Below are positions 63,668-64,000 of a stretch of DNA of 64,000 nt, one piece after another; position 1 is the first letter of the stretch, and every line of letters starts with the position of its first letter. The position numbers were made by a program, and so were the translations under genes. Below the pieces are notes generated by a model. That model searched no databases. It was not told the origin of the DNA and was given only the letters and a program-made list of their open reading frames with translations. The DNA is from Candidatus Rickettsia kotlanii (GTDB lineage Bacteria; Pseudomonadota; Alphaproteobacteria; Rickettsiales; Rickettsiaceae), in NCBI GenBank assembly GCA_030295365.1, contig AP027062.1:702001-766000 (forward strand), given 5' to 3'.

Positions 63668-64000
63668 ATGAAGAATTTGCAGCCTTAGAGACGTTTTTAC
63701 TTCCTTTTAAAAATTTATTTGCTGAAGACGGTATTAACGAAATTATGGTTAATAAGCCCGGAGAAGTATGGGTTGAAAAAAAAAGCGATATATATTCTAA
63801 GCAAATACCGGAACTGGATAGCGAACATCTACTTGCATTAGGGCGTTTAGTCGCTCAATCTACCGACCAGATGATTTCAGAAGAAAAACCACTTCTTTCG
63901 GCAACTTTGCCGAATGGCTACCGTATTCAAATAGTATTTCCTCCTGCTTGTGAGATAGGACAAATCATTTATGCTATAAGAAAGCCTAGCGGTATGAATC
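63664..64000 (+). CDS. virB11: type IV secretion ATPase VirB11 (partial, runs off the window)
   Basis: The first 112 residues are seen. The N-terminal domain has Ile-Asn-Glu-Ile-Met-Val-Asn-Lys-Pro-Gly-Glu-Val-Trp-Val-Glu, Pro-Leu-Leu-Ser-Ala-Thr-Leu-Pro-Asn-Gly-Tyr-Arg-Ile-Gln and Ile-Arg-Lys-Pro-Ser, as in VirB11 hexameric ATPases. The P-loop is past the window end. ATGA overlap with virB10. Confidence 0.95.
   Translation, partial: MNEEFAALETFLLPFKNLFAEDGINEIMVNKPGEVWVEKKSDIYSKQIPELDSEHLLALGRLVAQSTDQMISEEKPLLSATLPNGYRIQIVFPPACEIGQIIYAIRKPSGMN

Noticed and set aside
1-64000. CRISPR array
   Set aside because: The many repeats are dispersed palindromes with no regular spacers and no cas genes.

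Overview
The window is chromosomal DNA of an obligate intracellular alphaproteobacterium of the genus Rickettsia, most likely a spotted-fever or transitional-group member. The evidence is the low G+C content, the gene order (efp; murC-murB-ddl-ftsQ-ftsA; lpxC; rne; pdhA-pdhB; icd; petABC; prfB; lepA; rodA; the virB cluster), and many short palindromic repeats of the Rickettsia palindromic element (RPE) kind, some inside open reading frames. The species cannot be fixed by reading alone.

Layout. 0-7 kb: rppH, a PleD-type diguanylate cyclase, efp, an inositol-monophosphatase-like gene with an eroded active site, a DUF2610 gene, the phospholipid genes psd and pssA, and an HlyD/EmrA-type membrane fusion protein. 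7-10 kb: a decayed Rpn-type nuclease gene, ubiK- and bolA-like genes, and an EAL phosphodiesterase. 10-16 kb: cell wall and division genes murC, murB, ddl, ftsQ, ftsA. 16-23 kb: an NfeD-like protein, a membrane cytochrome c, an unknown membrane protein, lpxC, an MFS-like protein and rne. 23-31.5 kb: ctaA, rluC, a serine hydrolase, xthA, pdhA, pdhB, typA. 31.7-37 kb: a broken HAD hydrolase, an OmpH/Skp chaperone, icd, Mrp/Mnh antiporter genes and ccmB. 37-41 kb: an unknown membrane protein and petABC. 40.8-43.7 kb: decayed holin, YdcF-like and YhcG-like genes around an exported small heat-shock protein. 43.7-47 kb: prfB with its programmed frameshift, lepA and tRNA-Asn. 47-49.4 kb: a pseudogene cluster (large serine recombinase, HigA antitoxin, SpoT-type hydrolase, MFS transporter). 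49.5-58.6 kb: rodA, protease II, a VapBC toxin-antitoxin pair inside an Mrp antiporter gene block. 58.7-64 kb: the type IV secretion cluster, with two virB9-like and two virB8-like genes, virB7, virB10 and the start of virB11.

How the genes fit together. Most intact genes serve envelope building (MurB/C, Ddl, FtsQ/A, RodA, LpxC, Psd, PssA, Skp), aerobic respiration (Pdh, Icd, PetABC, CtaA, cytochrome c, CcmB), cation/proton antiport, translation (EF-P, RF2, LepA, TypA, RluC) and secretion (VirB). One diguanylate cyclase and one EAL protein could form a small c-di-GMP circuit. Accessory DNA is almost all decayed.

The most unusual content is the repeat population. I grouped it by eye into six families (A-F) without assigning published RPE numbers. 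They fill most intergenic gaps, are inserted in frame in at least three genes (protease II, the MnhB-like protein, a 502-residue antiporter subunit), supply the ends of others (MnhG, XthA, an MnhD-like protein, probably MurC), and are nested in one another at two places.
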